From NCBI RefSeq assembly GCF_002095475.1, contig NZ_MLFR01000001.1:62001-126000 (forward strand): DNA of 64,000 bases, read 5' to 3'. The notes under the pieces are model-generated. The model was not told the origin of the DNA. It saw nothing but the letters and a program-made list of their open reading frames with translations, and did no database searches. This document shows positions 1-9,007 of this stretch, piece by piece (the stretch's first letter is position 1; every line of letters begins with the position of its first letter). Source of the DNA: Pantoea rwandensis. Its GTDB lineage: Bacteria > Pseudomonadota > Gammaproteobacteria > Enterobacterales > Enterobacteriaceae. The position numbers and the translations under genes are program-made.

Positions 1-77
1 TTGTGGAGAAAGACCAGGTCGCCACGCTGGTTCTGATTCAGGATTGCGTCAACCAGATACAGCAGCGTCTGATTTAA
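1..77 (+). CDS. 3' end of an unidentified gene cut by the window edge
   Basis: In frame 3 the first 24 codons are open and end at the TAA at 75-77. The residues (beginning VEKDQVATL and ending QIQQRLI) read like a hydrophilic helical C-terminus. The stop codon overlaps the end of the convergent LysR gene by four bases, a common layout for two real convergent genes. Too little is visible to name a family. Confidence 0.4.
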   Translation, partial: VEKDQVATLVLIQDCVNQIQQRLI

Positions 78-973
78 ACGGCGGTTGAAAAGAGCAGATC
101 ACGTAACCAGCGGTGCCCTGCATCCCGGTGTGTGCGTTCATGCCAGACCACAATTTTGCTAAAGCCCTGAATGTCTAGGGGAGGCGGCAAAACAATGAGG
201 CCGGGCAGGTCATAGGTTAATCGTTTTGGCACCACACTGATCAAATCACTGACGCGCAAAATCTCTGGCAGCACCAGGAAGCTGCAAACAGAGAGCGTGA
301 CGCGTCGTGTCCGACCACATAAAGCCAGCGCCTCATCGGTGACGCCGCTAAAGTTGCCTCCAACATAGGATACCAGCGCGTGATCATGTTCACAGAAGGT
401 ATCCAGTGTTAAACCTTCCGGCTGCGTGAGTGGATGGTCTGCCCGCAGTAAGCACACATACTCTTCGTCATACAGCGCTCTGGCATGCAGGTCAGGTGGG
501 GCTGTCTCCGGCGTTATTAGCGCAAAATCAACGTCGCCGCGCTCAAACTGCGCGCTGAGCTGTTCGTTATTCACCGGCAATACCGCCACGCGAATACCGG
601 GTGCCTGTAATCGCAAAGCGGCCATAAACGGCACAATGACGGCGCGCAAGGCATAATCCGTGGCGGCAATCTTCACCGTCATCTCAGCGATAGCGGGTTC
701 AAATGCCTTAGGCTGCAATAATTCACTGACTTCAGCCAGAATTGATTTCACCGGCTGCGCCAGTTCTAACGCCCGCAATGTTGGAATGATGCCGCGCTGA
801 GTGCGTGTAAACAAAGGATCGTCAAAGCACTCGCGCAGGCGCGTTAGCATTCCGCTGACGGCGGGTTGCGTGAGTGATAGTCGCTCGGCCGCGCGCGTCA
901 CACTGCGCTCATCCAACAGTGCGTCAAGTGCCTTCAGCAAATTGAGATCCAGATTGCGTATATCGGTTTTCAT
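74..973 (-). CDS. LysR-family transcriptional regulator
   Basis: A 299-residue protein of normal LysR length. Residues about 8-67 form the winged helix-turn-helix, with the typical pattern SVTRAAERLSLTQPAVSGML, followed by a linker helix. Residues about 90-295 are the periplasmic-binding-protein-like effector domain. The HTH wording is closest to NodD/NahR-like LysR proteins. It lies 54 bases downstream of the DJ-1/PfpI gene on the same strand, so the two may be cotranscribed and the regulator may act on that gene. The effector is unknown. Confidence 0.9.
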   Translation of the reverse strand: MKTDIRNLDLNLLKALDALLDERSVTRAAERLSLTQPAVSGMLTRLRECFDDPLFTRTQRGIIPTLRALELAQPVKSILAEVSELLQPKAFEPAIAEMTVKIAATDYALRAVIVPFMAALRLQAPGIRVAVLPVNNEQLSAQFERGDVDFALITPETAPPDLHARALYDEEYVCLLRADHPLTQPEGLTLDTFCEHDHALVSYVGGNFSGVTDEALALCGRTRRVTLSVCSFLVLPEILRVSDLISVVPKRLTYDLPGLIVLPPPLDIQGFSKIVVWHERTHRDAGHRWLRDLLFSTAV

Positions 974-1027
974 AAGCCCCGGCAGTGAAAGGCAAAAGTG
1001 AATTTATGCTGATAAGAGCGTTGCGTG

Positions 1028-1723
1028 TTATCCCGCCAGCAGCTGCTGGCAAAGCGCTTTGCCAATCTCGGAGGCTGACTGCGGATTCTGGCCTGTAATC
1101 AGTACGCCATCGGTCACAACGTTGCATTGCCAGTTTTCAGCCGCTTGATGTCGTGCTCCGCGTGCTTTCAGCGTGCTCTCCAACATAAAGGGTACTGCAC
1201 CCGCCAGCCCCACTTCCATTTCTTCTGTGTCGGTAAATGCCGCGACGCGTTTACCTTTCACCAGATATTCCCCATTACTCAGCTTCACGTTGACCAGTGC
1301 GGCGGGACCATGACAAACGGCAGCGATGGGTTTATTGCACTCAAACATGTCGCGGATGAGTTTTTTAACGGCAGCATCATCCGGGAAGTCCCACATAGTG
1401 CCATGCCCACCTACAAACAGCACGGCACTGTAATCATCACTTTTGGCTGCAGCCAGTGGCAACGTGTGATTGAGTTGCTGCTGGAAATTGCCATCCTGCC
1501 AGTATCGTTGGTTAATTTCATCATCGCCGATTCCATAGACCGGAGGTTTTCCGCCTTTAATGGAAGCAAAGGCGACCGGCACGCCTGCCTGATTCAGCAC
1601 ATGAAGGGGATGCGTTAATTCTGGCAAATAAAATCCTGAAATTTCATGTCCGTTAACGATGCCGCGATAGCTGGTGAGTACCATCAGCACCGGCTTAATC
1701 AATTGGGTCTGGCCGATTGCCAT
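1028..1723 (-). CDS. DJ-1/PfpI family protein (type 1 glutamine amidotransferase-like)
   Basis: A 231-residue single-domain protein. The nucleophile elbow AAVCHGPAAL places Cys137 next to His138, and Glu27 in the N-terminal GHEISGFYLPE stretch is the usual acidic partner. The GGHGTMWDFPDD motif is typical of the Hsp31-like branch. Members are deglycase/glyoxalase-like or chaperone proteins acting on methylglyoxal-damaged molecules; the activity here is inferred from family only. The gene is preceded by about 270 non-coding bases with its own promoter space and followed by the LysR gene on the same strand. Confidence 0.87.
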   Translation of the reverse strand: MAIGQTQLIKPVLMVLTSYRGIVNGHEISGFYLPELTHPLHVLNQAGVPVAFASIKGGKPPVYGIGDDEINQRYWQDGNFQQQLNHTLPLAAAKSDDYSAVLFVGGHGTMWDFPDDAAVKKLIRDMFECNKPIAAVCHGPAALVNVKLSNGEYLVKGKRVAAFTDTEEMEVGLAGAVPFMLESTLKARGARHQAAENWQCNVVTDGVLITGQNPQSASEIGKALCQQLLAG

Positions 1724-1990
1724 ATAATATCCTTAAGAATTTTAAAATAATAAAAGTTATGCGCCATTGCTCAATTTTTGACTGGATCCGCGCCCCGTCA
1801 GATTAGCGGATGTAGCTATTATGAAAACCCGCGTTAACTTATGAAGGTTATAAATTATTGTTATAGCCAGCGCGCTAACCGCCATTAGATATCACTAATT
1901 TTGATATCAAAGATAATGAAAGGCGATTGGTGTTATTTCTCCAGCAGACAGATACTTCACCTGTCCCTTATCACTTTTGAGAAACTATCA

Positions 1991-2509
1991 ATGAAAATGA
2001 ACGCGATTAACTGGCCGGAAGGCTTTGTACCGGGATTTGCCGATAACTATTGTTCAAACGAGGTCATTGTTGCAGGCTTGAGCACGCAAGATATCTGGCC
2101 GCTGCTGAATACACCTTCACTGTGGCCGACCTACTATCAGAATTCGGCTAACGCCCGTTTCTACGATAATAAAGGCCCAGAACTGGAGCAGGGCGTGCGT
2201 TTCTACTTCGAAACGTTTGGCTTCCCCGTTGAAGCCCAAGTTACAGAGTATGTCGCGCCTGTTGCAGGTGAAGCAGCCCGTGTTTCCTGGCACGGATGGG
2301 CTGGAGAAGTCGGCAGCGATGAACGTTTGGACGTATTACACGCTTGGCTTATTGAAGACCTTCCAGATAACCGCGTGCGCATCCTGACTCAAGAGACGCA
2401 AAACGGTAAACCTGCCGTGGAGCTGGCGAATGCCAAACCCAATCCAATGATCAACGGCCATCAGGATTGGCTGGATGGGCTAGTGGCCGAGGCTAAGTCC
2501 CGTCAGTAA
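1991..2509 (+). CDS. SRPBCC (START/Bet v1-like) domain protein
   Basis: A 172-residue protein. I start it at the ATG at 1991 (MKMNAINW) because the 30 codons upstream, though open, do not resemble the family. The pattern of an early helix (DIWPLLNTPSLWPTYY), a basic/aromatic beta sheet and a long C-terminal helix (NGHQDWLDGLVAEA) fits the polyketide cyclase/SRPBCC lipid-binding fold. It stands alone between two convergent LysR-linked units and ends three bases from the stop of the next LysR gene. The ligand is unknown. Confidence 0.75.
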   Translation: MKMNAINWPEGFVPGFADNYCSNEVIVAGLSTQDIWPLLNTPSLWPTYYQNSANARFYDNKGPELEQGVRFYFETFGFPVEAQVTEYVAPVAGEAARVSWHGWAGEVGSDERLDVLHAWLIEDLPDNRVRILTQETQNGKPAVELANAKPNPMINGHQDWLDGLVAEAKSRQ

Positions 2510-2512
2510 AGG

Positions 2513-3379
2513 TTACATCTTGGCTTCCAGCCAGCCGAGTGCCTGCTGTGCCCGCGCAGAAAGAGGCCACTCAGCGCGGTGGATCAACCAGATGGTATCC
2601 ACTAATGCGTTGCCTGCCTCGATTACCTGAATGCATTCCTGGCGGTGAAATGCCAGGCGTGCAAAGCGCGGCAACACGGTGAAGCCTAGCCCACGTGCTA
2701 CCGGCTCGAGAATTAAGCTGATCTGATTACTAAAGCCGCGCTGTGGCAGATTACGCACACCTGGATTACCGGGAAAGCGTCGGCTCAGCAGACGCGTCGC
2801 CATTGCCTGACCATCTGGATGATCAATAAAACCCAGGGCTTCAAGATCTTCCCATCTTGTGGCTGCTGCGCCTGCTGGCACAACCAGCTCTAAAGGTTCT
2901 TCAGTAAATTTTTGTGCCACCAGACGTTTGTCATCGGGCTTTAGCGTCATCAGGCCCATCTCAAACCGGTTATGCAGCACGGCATCCATCACTTCGCTGT
3001 CCGGTGCAAAACGGTGACGGATGGTTAAATCAGGATGCTGTTGCTGCAAAGCGAGGAGCAGGGGATAAAGCCGCAACCCGATACTGCCGGGGGAGATAAG
3101 GCTGACTTCCCCGCAAGTTACGTCGCCTTCACTGAGTCGCAATGCCAGGTGACGCTGGGCACGATCTACCTGCTGGCAATAATCCAACAGTGCCCGACCG
3201 GCGGGTGTCAGTTCCAATGGACGCTTACTCCGCAGAATCAGCGGGCCGAGCTGTTGCTCAAGATGGCGAATATGTTGGCTGACGGCCGCTTGCGTAATAC
3301 CCAGCCTCTCAGCGGTGGCCGTGAAGCTACTCACTTCGGCCAGTGTGGCAAAAGATTTAAGCCATTGTGGATTTAGCAT
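2513..3379 (-). CDS. LysR-family regulator, probably of the adjacent oxidoreductase operon
   Basis: A 288-residue LysR protein with the N-terminal HTH (SSFTATAERLGITQAAVSQHI, about residues 17-37) and an effector domain (about 90-285). It is transcribed divergently from the VOC-alcohol dehydrogenase-OYE operon, with 93 bases between the start codons. This is the classical arrangement for a LysR regulator and its target. The AT-rich gap (3380-3472) has room for the T-N11-A operator, but I could not pick one site with confidence. Confidence 0.9.
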   Translation of the reverse strand: MLNPQWLKSFATLAEVSSFTATAERLGITQAAVSQHIRHLEQQLGPLILRSKRPLELTPAGRALLDYCQQVDRAQRHLALRLSEGDVTCGEVSLISPGSIGLRLYPLLLALQQQHPDLTIRHRFAPDSEVMDAVLHNRFEMGLMTLKPDDKRLVAQKFTEEPLELVVPAGAAATRWEDLEALGFIDHPDGQAMATRLLSRRFPGNPGVRNLPQRGFSNQISLILEPVARGLGFTVLPRFARLAFHRQECIQVIEAGNALVDTIWLIHRAEWPLSARAQQALGWLEAKM

Positions 3380-3472
3380 AATGAAATTTTATAATTACCA
3401 TAATTGAATCACTGTTTTCATTATACCTGTAGCGCCGTAGCCTGTGGATCTTTTCATCAGAGGAGATGAGCA

Positions 3473-3973
3473 ATGAGTACTCCCTATCCACGTACGTTTT
3501 CCCACATCGGTCTGTCAGTGACCGATCTTGATGCCGCTGTAAAATTTTATACTGAAGTGATGGGTTGGTACCTGATTATGCCACCAACTGAAATTCAGGA
3601 AGATGAATCCGCCATCGGTGTGATGTGCAGTGATGTATTTGGCGGTGGCTGGCAAAAATTCCGTATTGCCCATCTTTCGACTGGCGATCGCGTAGGCGTC
3701 GAGATTTTTGAATTCAAAGCCGCAGAGAAGCCAGAAAATAACTTTGAATACTGGAAAACGGGTGTCTTCCACTTCTGCGTGCAGGATCCCGATGTTGAAG
3801 GGTTAGCCGAAAAAATCGTGGCGGCAGGCGGCAAGCAGCGCATGCCTGTGCGTGAATACTTCCCTGGCGAGAAACCGTATCGCATGGTGTATATGGAAGA
3901 TCCGTTCGGAAACATCATTGAAATTTACAGCCACAGTTATGAGTTGACGTATTCGGCAGGTGCCTATGTCTGA
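3473..3973 (+). CDS. VOC-family (glyoxalase/extradiol dioxygenase fold) protein
   Basis: A 166-residue protein with the glyoxalase beta-alpha-beta-beta-beta pattern: FSHIGLSVTDLDAAVKFYTEVMGW at the N-terminus, FHFCVQDPDVEGL in the middle and YMEDPFGNIIEIYSH at the end. The metal-ligand positions His (SHIGL), His (FHFC) and Glu (IIEIYS) are present, so it can bind a divalent metal. A good ribosome site (AGAGGAG) precedes the start. It is the first gene of a three-gene operon and overlaps the next start. The likely role is processing a small electrophile or aromatic compound. Confidence 0.87.
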   Translation: MSTPYPRTFSHIGLSVTDLDAAVKFYTEVMGWYLIMPPTEIQEDESAIGVMCSDVFGGGWQKFRIAHLSTGDRVGVEIFEFKAAEKPENNFEYWKTGVFHFCVQDPDVEGLAEKIVAAGGKQRMPVREYFPGEKPYRMVYMEDPFGNIIEIYSHSYELTYSAGAYV

Positions 3974-4940
3974 TCCGGCGTTCTCCATTCCCCCTGACTG
4001 GCGTGGTTGGGTCTGGCTCGGAGGTCATTCCCCGCTGGATCTACAGGAACGTTATCTCAGCGCCACGCTACCGCAGGCGGGAGAAATTCTGGTGCAGAAT
4101 GCGGCGATTGGGCTTAATCCGGTCGACTGGAAAGTGCTCAGCACACAGCTCGAACAAGTGCCGGGTGTTGATGGTGCGGGGACGGTGGTGGCGATAGGGC
4201 CAGAGGTGGAGAAAAGCCTCCTGGGTAAACGTGTGGCGTATCACCAGAACTTACAGCGTAACGGCAGTTTTGCAGAATACACCGTGCTGGCTGCACAGGT
4301 TGTCATGCGGATCCCAGATGATATTGATTTTGCGACGGCGGCCGCCTTCCCTTGTCCAGCATTGACTGCCTGGCAGGCCATTGAAAAAATTCCTGCTCAG
4401 CCCGGCGCGCCGCTGTTGATTGCTGGTGCGGGCGGTTCTGTTGGTCATTATCTGGTGCAACTGGCACAGGCGCGGGGTTTTGATATCACAACCTTGAGCA
4501 GTGAGCGCCACTGGTCTCGCTTACACGCACTGGGCGCAAAGCGATGCCTGAACGACAGCCAACTCACGACAGAAACGGCCCATCGTCGTTATTTCGCCGT
4601 GATTGATGCGGTGGGGCCAGAACAGGCTGCACAGCTGGCAGATACTCTGCTGGCAAATGGTCACTTAGTCTGCATTCAGGGTCGTGTCGCGGAGTGGCCA
4701 TGTGCCGCATTTGGCCGCGCGCTTTCTCTACACGAAGTGGCGCTGGGTGCACTGCATCAAACGGGCAATGCGCAGCAGTGGCATGCGCTCACGCAACAAG
4801 GTGAGCGCATGCTGGCGCAGATTGCTTCAGGGAGTTTGCAAAGCGAGTTGCTGCTGCATTTCCCTTACGATCAACTACCTGCGCAGTTACGAGCGTTGCA
4901 GCATCGTAATTTTAGTGGCAAGCAGGTCATTTTGCTTTAA
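3966..4940 (+). CDS. Zinc-free medium-chain alcohol dehydrogenase / quinone reductase-like protein
   Basis: A 324-residue protein. The ATG at 3966 overlaps the VOC stop codon, and a GTG at 3960 is the alternative start. It has the MDR fold: a GroES-like N-terminal domain (VQNAAIGLNPVDWKV, VPGVDGAGTV) and a Rossmann domain with the nucleotide-binding loop AGAGGSVGHYLVQLAQARG. The cysteine zinc ligands of classical alcohol dehydrogenases are absent, which places it with NADPH:quinone/enone reductases. Together with the OYE homologue downstream it suggests reduction of activated C=C bonds. The substrate is unknown. Confidence 0.87.
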   Translation: MSDPAFSIPPDWRGWVWLGGHSPLDLQERYLSATLPQAGEILVQNAAIGLNPVDWKVLSTQLEQVPGVDGAGTVVAIGPEVEKSLLGKRVAYHQNLQRNGSFAEYTVLAAQVVMRIPDDIDFATAAAFPCPALTAWQAIEKIPAQPGAPLLIAGAGGSVGHYLVQLAQARGFDITTLSSERHWSRLHALGAKRCLNDSQLTTETAHRRYFAVIDAVGPEQAAQLADTLLANGHLVCIQGRVAEWPCAAFGRALSLHEVALGALHQTGNAQQWHALTQQGERMLAQIASGSLQSELLLHFPYDQLPAQLRALQHRNFSGKQVILL

Positions 4941-4958
4941 TTACATTGAGGGGTTGTT

Positions 4959-6059
4959 ATGGGACTGTTTTCACCTTTTAGCCTGAAAGGCATCACGCTG
5001 CGCAATCGTATCGCGGTACCGCCGATGTGCCAGTACAGTGCCGTGGACGGTGTCAGTAACGAATGGCATCGAGTGCATTACAACAGTTTGGCTCGCGGCG
5101 GAGCGGGGCTGGTGATCGTCGAAGCGACTGCAGTGTCACCAGAAGGGCGCATTACACCGGCTTGTCTCGGCATCTGGAATGATGCTCAGGCAGAAAAACT
5201 GGGACAGATTGCGCGAGAAATTAAAGCCAGTGGTGCTGTGCCGGGTATTCAAATTGGACACGCGGGGCGCAAAGCCAGCGCAAATAAACCCTGGGAAGGT
5301 GATGACCATATTCCTGCGGGAGAGACGGCAGCATGGGAAACCCTGTCTCCTTCTGCCGTGGCTTTTGGTGCCAATTTGCCGCGTTTACCGAAGGCCATGA
5401 CGCTCGATGATATCAAACGTGTACGCGAAGATTTTGTGCGTGCTGCGCAGCGCGCCCGCGATGCCGGATTCGAGTGGCTGGAATTGCACTTTGCTCACGG
5501 TTATCTGGCGCAGAGTTTTTTCTCCGTCCACGCTAACCAGCGTACCGATGAATACGGCGGTAATGCCGTAGGACGCAGCCGTTTCCTGCGCGAAACCTTT
5601 GATGCGGTGCGCGAAGTATGGCCAGAAAATCTGCCGTTGACCGCGCGATTTGGCGTGCTTGAGTTTGATGGGCGAGATGAAGAGACGTTGCAGGAAGCGA
5701 TTACGCTAACCAAGCAGTGGCGTGAAAATGGTCTCGACTTGCTTAGCGTGAGCATGGGCTTCTCAACCCCGGATGCCAACATCCCGTGGGGCACGGCATT
5801 CCTCGCTCCAATTGCCGAACGTGTTCGCCGCGAAGCGAACATTCCGGTGACCTCAGCATGGGGTATTGATGCTCCTGCCATCGCGAATGAGACCATTGAG
5901 AAAGGCCAGTTGGATCTGGTTATGGTAGGGCGCGCGCACCTGAAAAACCCGCACTGGAGTTATCAGGCTGCGCTGGCACTGCATAAGACCGAGCCTTCCT
6001 GGGTGTTGCCTGCGCCTTACGCACATTGGCTGGAACGCTATCGCGTCAGTGGGGATTGA
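4959..6059 (+). CDS. Old yellow enzyme family ene-reductase (YqjM/XenA-like)
   Basis: A 366-residue TIM-barrel FMN protein. The N-terminal PPMCQYSA contains Cys24, the redox-tuning cysteine diagnostic of the YqjM/XenA class. His176 and His179 in ELHFAHGYL are the substrate-anchoring pair. VHANQRTDEYGGN and MVGRAHLKNP are conserved FMN-site segments. It should reduce alpha,beta-unsaturated carbonyls or nitro compounds with NAD(P)H. It is the last gene of the operon (18 bases after the dehydrogenase) and is followed by a strong terminator at 6066-6089. Confidence 0.92.
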   Translation: MGLFSPFSLKGITLRNRIAVPPMCQYSAVDGVSNEWHRVHYNSLARGGAGLVIVEATAVSPEGRITPACLGIWNDAQAEKLGQIAREIKASGAVPGIQIGHAGRKASANKPWEGDDHIPAGETAAWETLSPSAVAFGANLPRLPKAMTLDDIKRVREDFVRAAQRARDAGFEWLELHFAHGYLAQSFFSVHANQRTDEYGGNAVGRSRFLRETFDAVREVWPENLPLTARFGVLEFDGRDEETLQEAITLTKQWRENGLDLLSVSMGFSTPDANIPWGTAFLAPIAERVRREANIPVTSAWGIDAPAIANETIEKGQLDLVMVGRAHLKNPHWSYQAALALHKTEPSWVLPAPYAHWLERYRVSGD

Positions 6060-6065
6060 GTGATC

Positions 6066-6089
6066 AGACCTGCCGGTTACGGCAGGTCT
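6066..6089 (+). terminator. Rho-independent terminator after the OYE gene
   Basis: A perfect 10-base inverted repeat (AGACCTGCCG, loop GTTA, CGGCAGGTCT) sits seven bases after the OYE stop. A short T-rich stretch follows at 6102-6108. It separates the operon from the convergent ABC importer and may work in both directions. Confidence 0.8.
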
Positions 6090-6093
6090 ATTC

Positions 6094-7164
6094 TCAGTTT
6101 TTGGGGAATATCCACAAATCATCTTTCGGCAGTGATAGACGAAAACGCTGATTACCGCGGAACTCTCGGCCATAAGCCCGCAGCGCGAAGCCATCTTCCT
6201 CGGTGCGGAACAGGTATTCCCAGCGATCGCCCAAATACATACTGGTGAGGAGTGGCAGTTCGATGAAGTTATCCTCGGTGGTTTCCGCAAAGTGAAGCCG
6301 CTCAACACGAATCACCGCCGTGCCTTCCTGGCCCACACGGATATCGCCCGTCGATTTGCCCCACAACGCCCATTTAGCCCCAGCGATGCGCGCACGGCCG
6401 CCTTCAACGTGGGTGATTTTGCCGTGCAGACGGTTATTGCTACCCATGAATTCTGCGGCAAATAGCGTATTCGGCTGACTGTACATCTCCTGCGGTGTGC
6501 CTTGTTGTTCAATTACGCCGTTGTTGAGCAGCAGGATGCGGTCAGAAATCGCCATCGCTTCATTTTGATCATGCGTCACCATCAGTGCGGACAAACCGAG
6601 ACGGATAATCAATTCACGCAAGAATACGCGCGCCTCTTCCCGCAATTTGGCATCGAGGTTTGATAAGGGTTCATCCAGCAGAATCACCGGTGGGTTGTAG
6701 ACCAGAGCACGGCCAATCGCCACGCGTTGCTGTTGCCCACCGGACAGCTGATGCGGATGACGCTTACCCAAATGGCCCAGGCCCAGTTGATCCAGCACTG
6801 CCTGCACGCGCTGGTTAATCTCGTCCTTGGCAACCTTGCGCAGCTTGAGCGGATAGGCAACATTCTCAAACACGGTTTTGTGCGGCCATAGTGCGTAGGA
6901 CTGAAACACCAGACCCAGATTGCGCTCTTCAGCGGGAATTTCACTTTTAGGCGTACCGTCGAACACCACATTTTTGCCGATGGTAATCCTGCCTTTGGTG
7001 GGCTTCTCTAAACCCGCGACCGCCCGCAACAAAGTGGTTTTTCCACTGCCAGAAGGCCCCAGCAGTGACACCACTTCACCCTTTTTCAACTGCATCGATA
7101 CGCCTTTCAGTACTGGATTATCGCCGTACATCAGATGCAAGTTATCTACCGATAATTCAATCAT
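6094..7164 (-). CDS. ABC importer ATP-binding subunit (AfuC/FbpC-type)
   Basis: A 356-residue ATPase. The Walker A motif is GPSGSGKTT (about 35-43), the signature [15 protein letters not shown], Walker B VILLDEPLSNLD and the switch histidine lies in MVTHDQNEA. Residues from about 235 form a TOBE-like C-terminal domain, as in FbpC, PotA and MalK. It overlaps the permease gene by eight bases. The family imports ferric iron, phosphonates or, for the Actinobacillus AfuABC system, sugar phosphates, so substrate cannot be settled from this subunit. Confidence 0.92.
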   Translation of the reverse strand: MIELSVDNLHLMYGDNPVLKGVSMQLKKGEVVSLLGPSGSGKTTLLRAVAGLEKPTKGRITIGKNVVFDGTPKSEIPAEERNLGLVFQSYALWPHKTVFENVAYPLKLRKVAKDEINQRVQAVLDQLGLGHLGKRHPHQLSGGQQQRVAIGRALVYNPPVILLDEPLSNLDAKLREEARVFLRELIIRLGLSALMVTHDQNEAMAISDRILLLNNGVIEQQGTPQEMYSQPNTLFAAEFMGSNNRLHGKITHVEGGRARIAGAKWALWGKSTGDIRVGQEGTAVIRVERLHFAETTEDNFIELPLLTSMYLGDRWEYLFRTEEDGFALRAYGREFRGNQRFRLSLPKDDLWIFPKN

Positions 7165-8926
7165 GTAATTTCACTCCAAAGCGTAATGCGATGCCGAGGC
7201 CGACCACCACCAGCACGATATTGATCAGGGAGAGCGCGGCAACAATATCAATCGCGCCCGCTGACCACAGGGAGACCAGCATTGAACCGATGGTTTCGGT
7301 GCCCGGAGACAGCAAATAAACACCAGTTGAGTATTCACGCTCAAATATCAGGAACATCAGCAGCCATGAACCGATCAAGCCGTGGCGAGAAAGGGGCACA
7401 GTCACGTGGCGTGTGGTCTGACCCGGTGTCGCGCCGGCACTGCGTGCCGCTTCTTCTAATTCCGGTCCCACTTGAAGCAGGGTGGAGGAGATCAGACGCA
7501 AACCGTAAGCCATCCACACCACGGTGTAGGCCAGCCAGACGCTGAAGATGGTTTGGCGCAGTGAACGCAGCCAAACAATGAAGTTTTCCCGCAGCCAATC
7601 CGCCATGGATAAATTCGAAAGCCAGCCATTTTTCAGCGATTGATCGAGCCACATCGGGATGAACAGGAACACCCAGAGAAAGGCCAAACCGGCTAACAGA
7701 CCCGGAACGGCGCGCGGCACCAGCACGCTGTAATCGAGGAAACGCGTGACGTTATCTTGCTTGCGGTGCATCGCAATCCCGACGAAGAGATAACAGACGA
7801 CGGCTACAGCCCCCCCGATGACCCCAATCAGCATGGAGTTAACGATGGCGCGCAGCAGATTGGGCTGATCCCAAATGCTGCGGAAAGTCGCAAACGAGAC
7901 TTCATCCCACAACGAAACGCCCACGCCCCAATGTGAGATAAACGCGCGCATCACCACGCCGAGTAACGGCACCCCGATAGTCACCGTGAGCCAGAACAAC
8001 ACCACGGCACCGGCAATCCAGCGCCATTTGCCGAGCGGTAAAGCGCGTGCCTGTGAGGCTTTGCCTTTCATCGTGACGAAGCGGTTAGCGGTGCGCATCA
8101 GCCAGCGTTGTAGCATCACCAGTGGCACGGTGAAGCAGATCAGCACGACGGCAACCGCCGCCATCAAGTGGTAGGACGGTGTGCCCAATTTGTTGGTCAA
8201 CTTATAGAGATAGGTGGCGAGCACCATGTTGCCTTCCGGGTCGCCGAGCACCAGCATCAGACCAAATACTTCCAATCCAAGGAAAAACAGCAGGACACAG
8301 GCATACAGGATCGATGGACGCACCATCGGCAAGCTAACCGACGTCATCACCTGCAACGGTGAAGCGCCGACGGTGCGCGCAGCCTCTTCCACGTCAGAGC
8401 TAACGCTGCGCAGCGCTGATGAAATATAGAGGTAAGCGTGCGGAACGTGAGTGAGACCGGCGATCACCACAATGCTGGTCATCGAGTAGATATTCCACGG
8501 CACGACACCAAACAGTTGATTAGCCCACTGTGACAAAAAGCCCACCGGGCCTGCAGCTACCACATAACCAAAGGCTAATACCATGGGGGAGACAAAAATG
8601 GGGACCAGGATAAGTGGCTCAATGAAACGGCGACCCGGTAAATTGGTTCTCACCATCAAAAAAGCCAGAATCCCGCCCAACGGTATGGCAATAATCACCA
8701 AACCAAACGCCAGGATAAAACCCGATTCCAGCGCTTTATAGAAATCGGGATCGGAGAAAATAAAGCCGAAGGAACCGAGCGTCAGCTCTTTCTTTTTGGC
8801 AAAGAAGGGCGCAGAGAGAAAACTTTGCACCACGATAAACATCAGCGGCACGTATATCACCAATGCCGTGATTAAGACAATCAATGCACGTGGCAGACTC
8901 TGCCACTTTCTCAGTAACCTATTCAT
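7157..8926 (-). CDS. ABC importer double permease (AfuB/FbpB-type)
   Basis: A 589-residue membrane protein made of two fused permease halves. Each half has its own EAA loop for the ATPase: EEAARTVGASPLQ at about residue 180 and EEAARSAGATPGQ in the second half. About twelve hydrophobic segments are visible, with a linker near residues 285-305. Fused permeases of this length are typical of FbpB/AfuB. It lies between its binding protein, upstream across an mRNA hairpin, and its ATPase, which it overlaps. Confidence 0.92.
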   Translation of the reverse strand: MNRLLRKWQSLPRALIVLITALVIYVPLMFIVVQSFLSAPFFAKKKELTLGSFGFIFSDPDFYKALESGFILAFGLVIIAIPLGGILAFLMVRTNLPGRRFIEPLILVPIFVSPMVLAFGYVVAAGPVGFLSQWANQLFGVVPWNIYSMTSIVVIAGLTHVPHAYLYISSALRSVSSDVEEAARTVGASPLQVMTSVSLPMVRPSILYACVLLFFLGLEVFGLMLVLGDPEGNMVLATYLYKLTNKLGTPSYHLMAAVAVVLICFTVPLVMLQRWLMRTANRFVTMKGKASQARALPLGKWRWIAGAVVLFWLTVTIGVPLLGVVMRAFISHWGVGVSLWDEVSFATFRSIWDQPNLLRAIVNSMLIGVIGGAVAVVCYLFVGIAMHRKQDNVTRFLDYSVLVPRAVPGLLAGLAFLWVFLFIPMWLDQSLKNGWLSNLSMADWLRENFIVWLRSLRQTIFSVWLAYTVVWMAYGLRLISSTLLQVGPELEEAARSAGATPGQTTRHVTVPLSRHGLIGSWLLMFLIFEREYSTGVYLLSPGTETIGSMLVSLWSAGAIDIVAALSLINIVLVVVGLGIALRFGVKLHD

Positions 8927-8964
8927 ATGCCAACCCTGTCAAAATACGCAGGCGAGAGAAGGGG

Positions 8965-8996
8965 TTATGCGCCACCGTTTAACGAATGGCGCATAA
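8965..8996 (-). other. Intercistronic hairpin between binding protein and permease
   Basis: A perfect 10-base inverted repeat (TTATGCGCCA, 12-base loop, TGGCGCATAA) lies in the 81-base gap between the binding-protein and permease genes. No T-run follows on the transcribed strand. This fits an mRNA-stabilising or partially terminating stem that gives more binding protein than membrane subunits, as in many ABC importer operons. Confidence 0.65.
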
Positions 8997-9007
8997 TGCA
9001 GGAACGG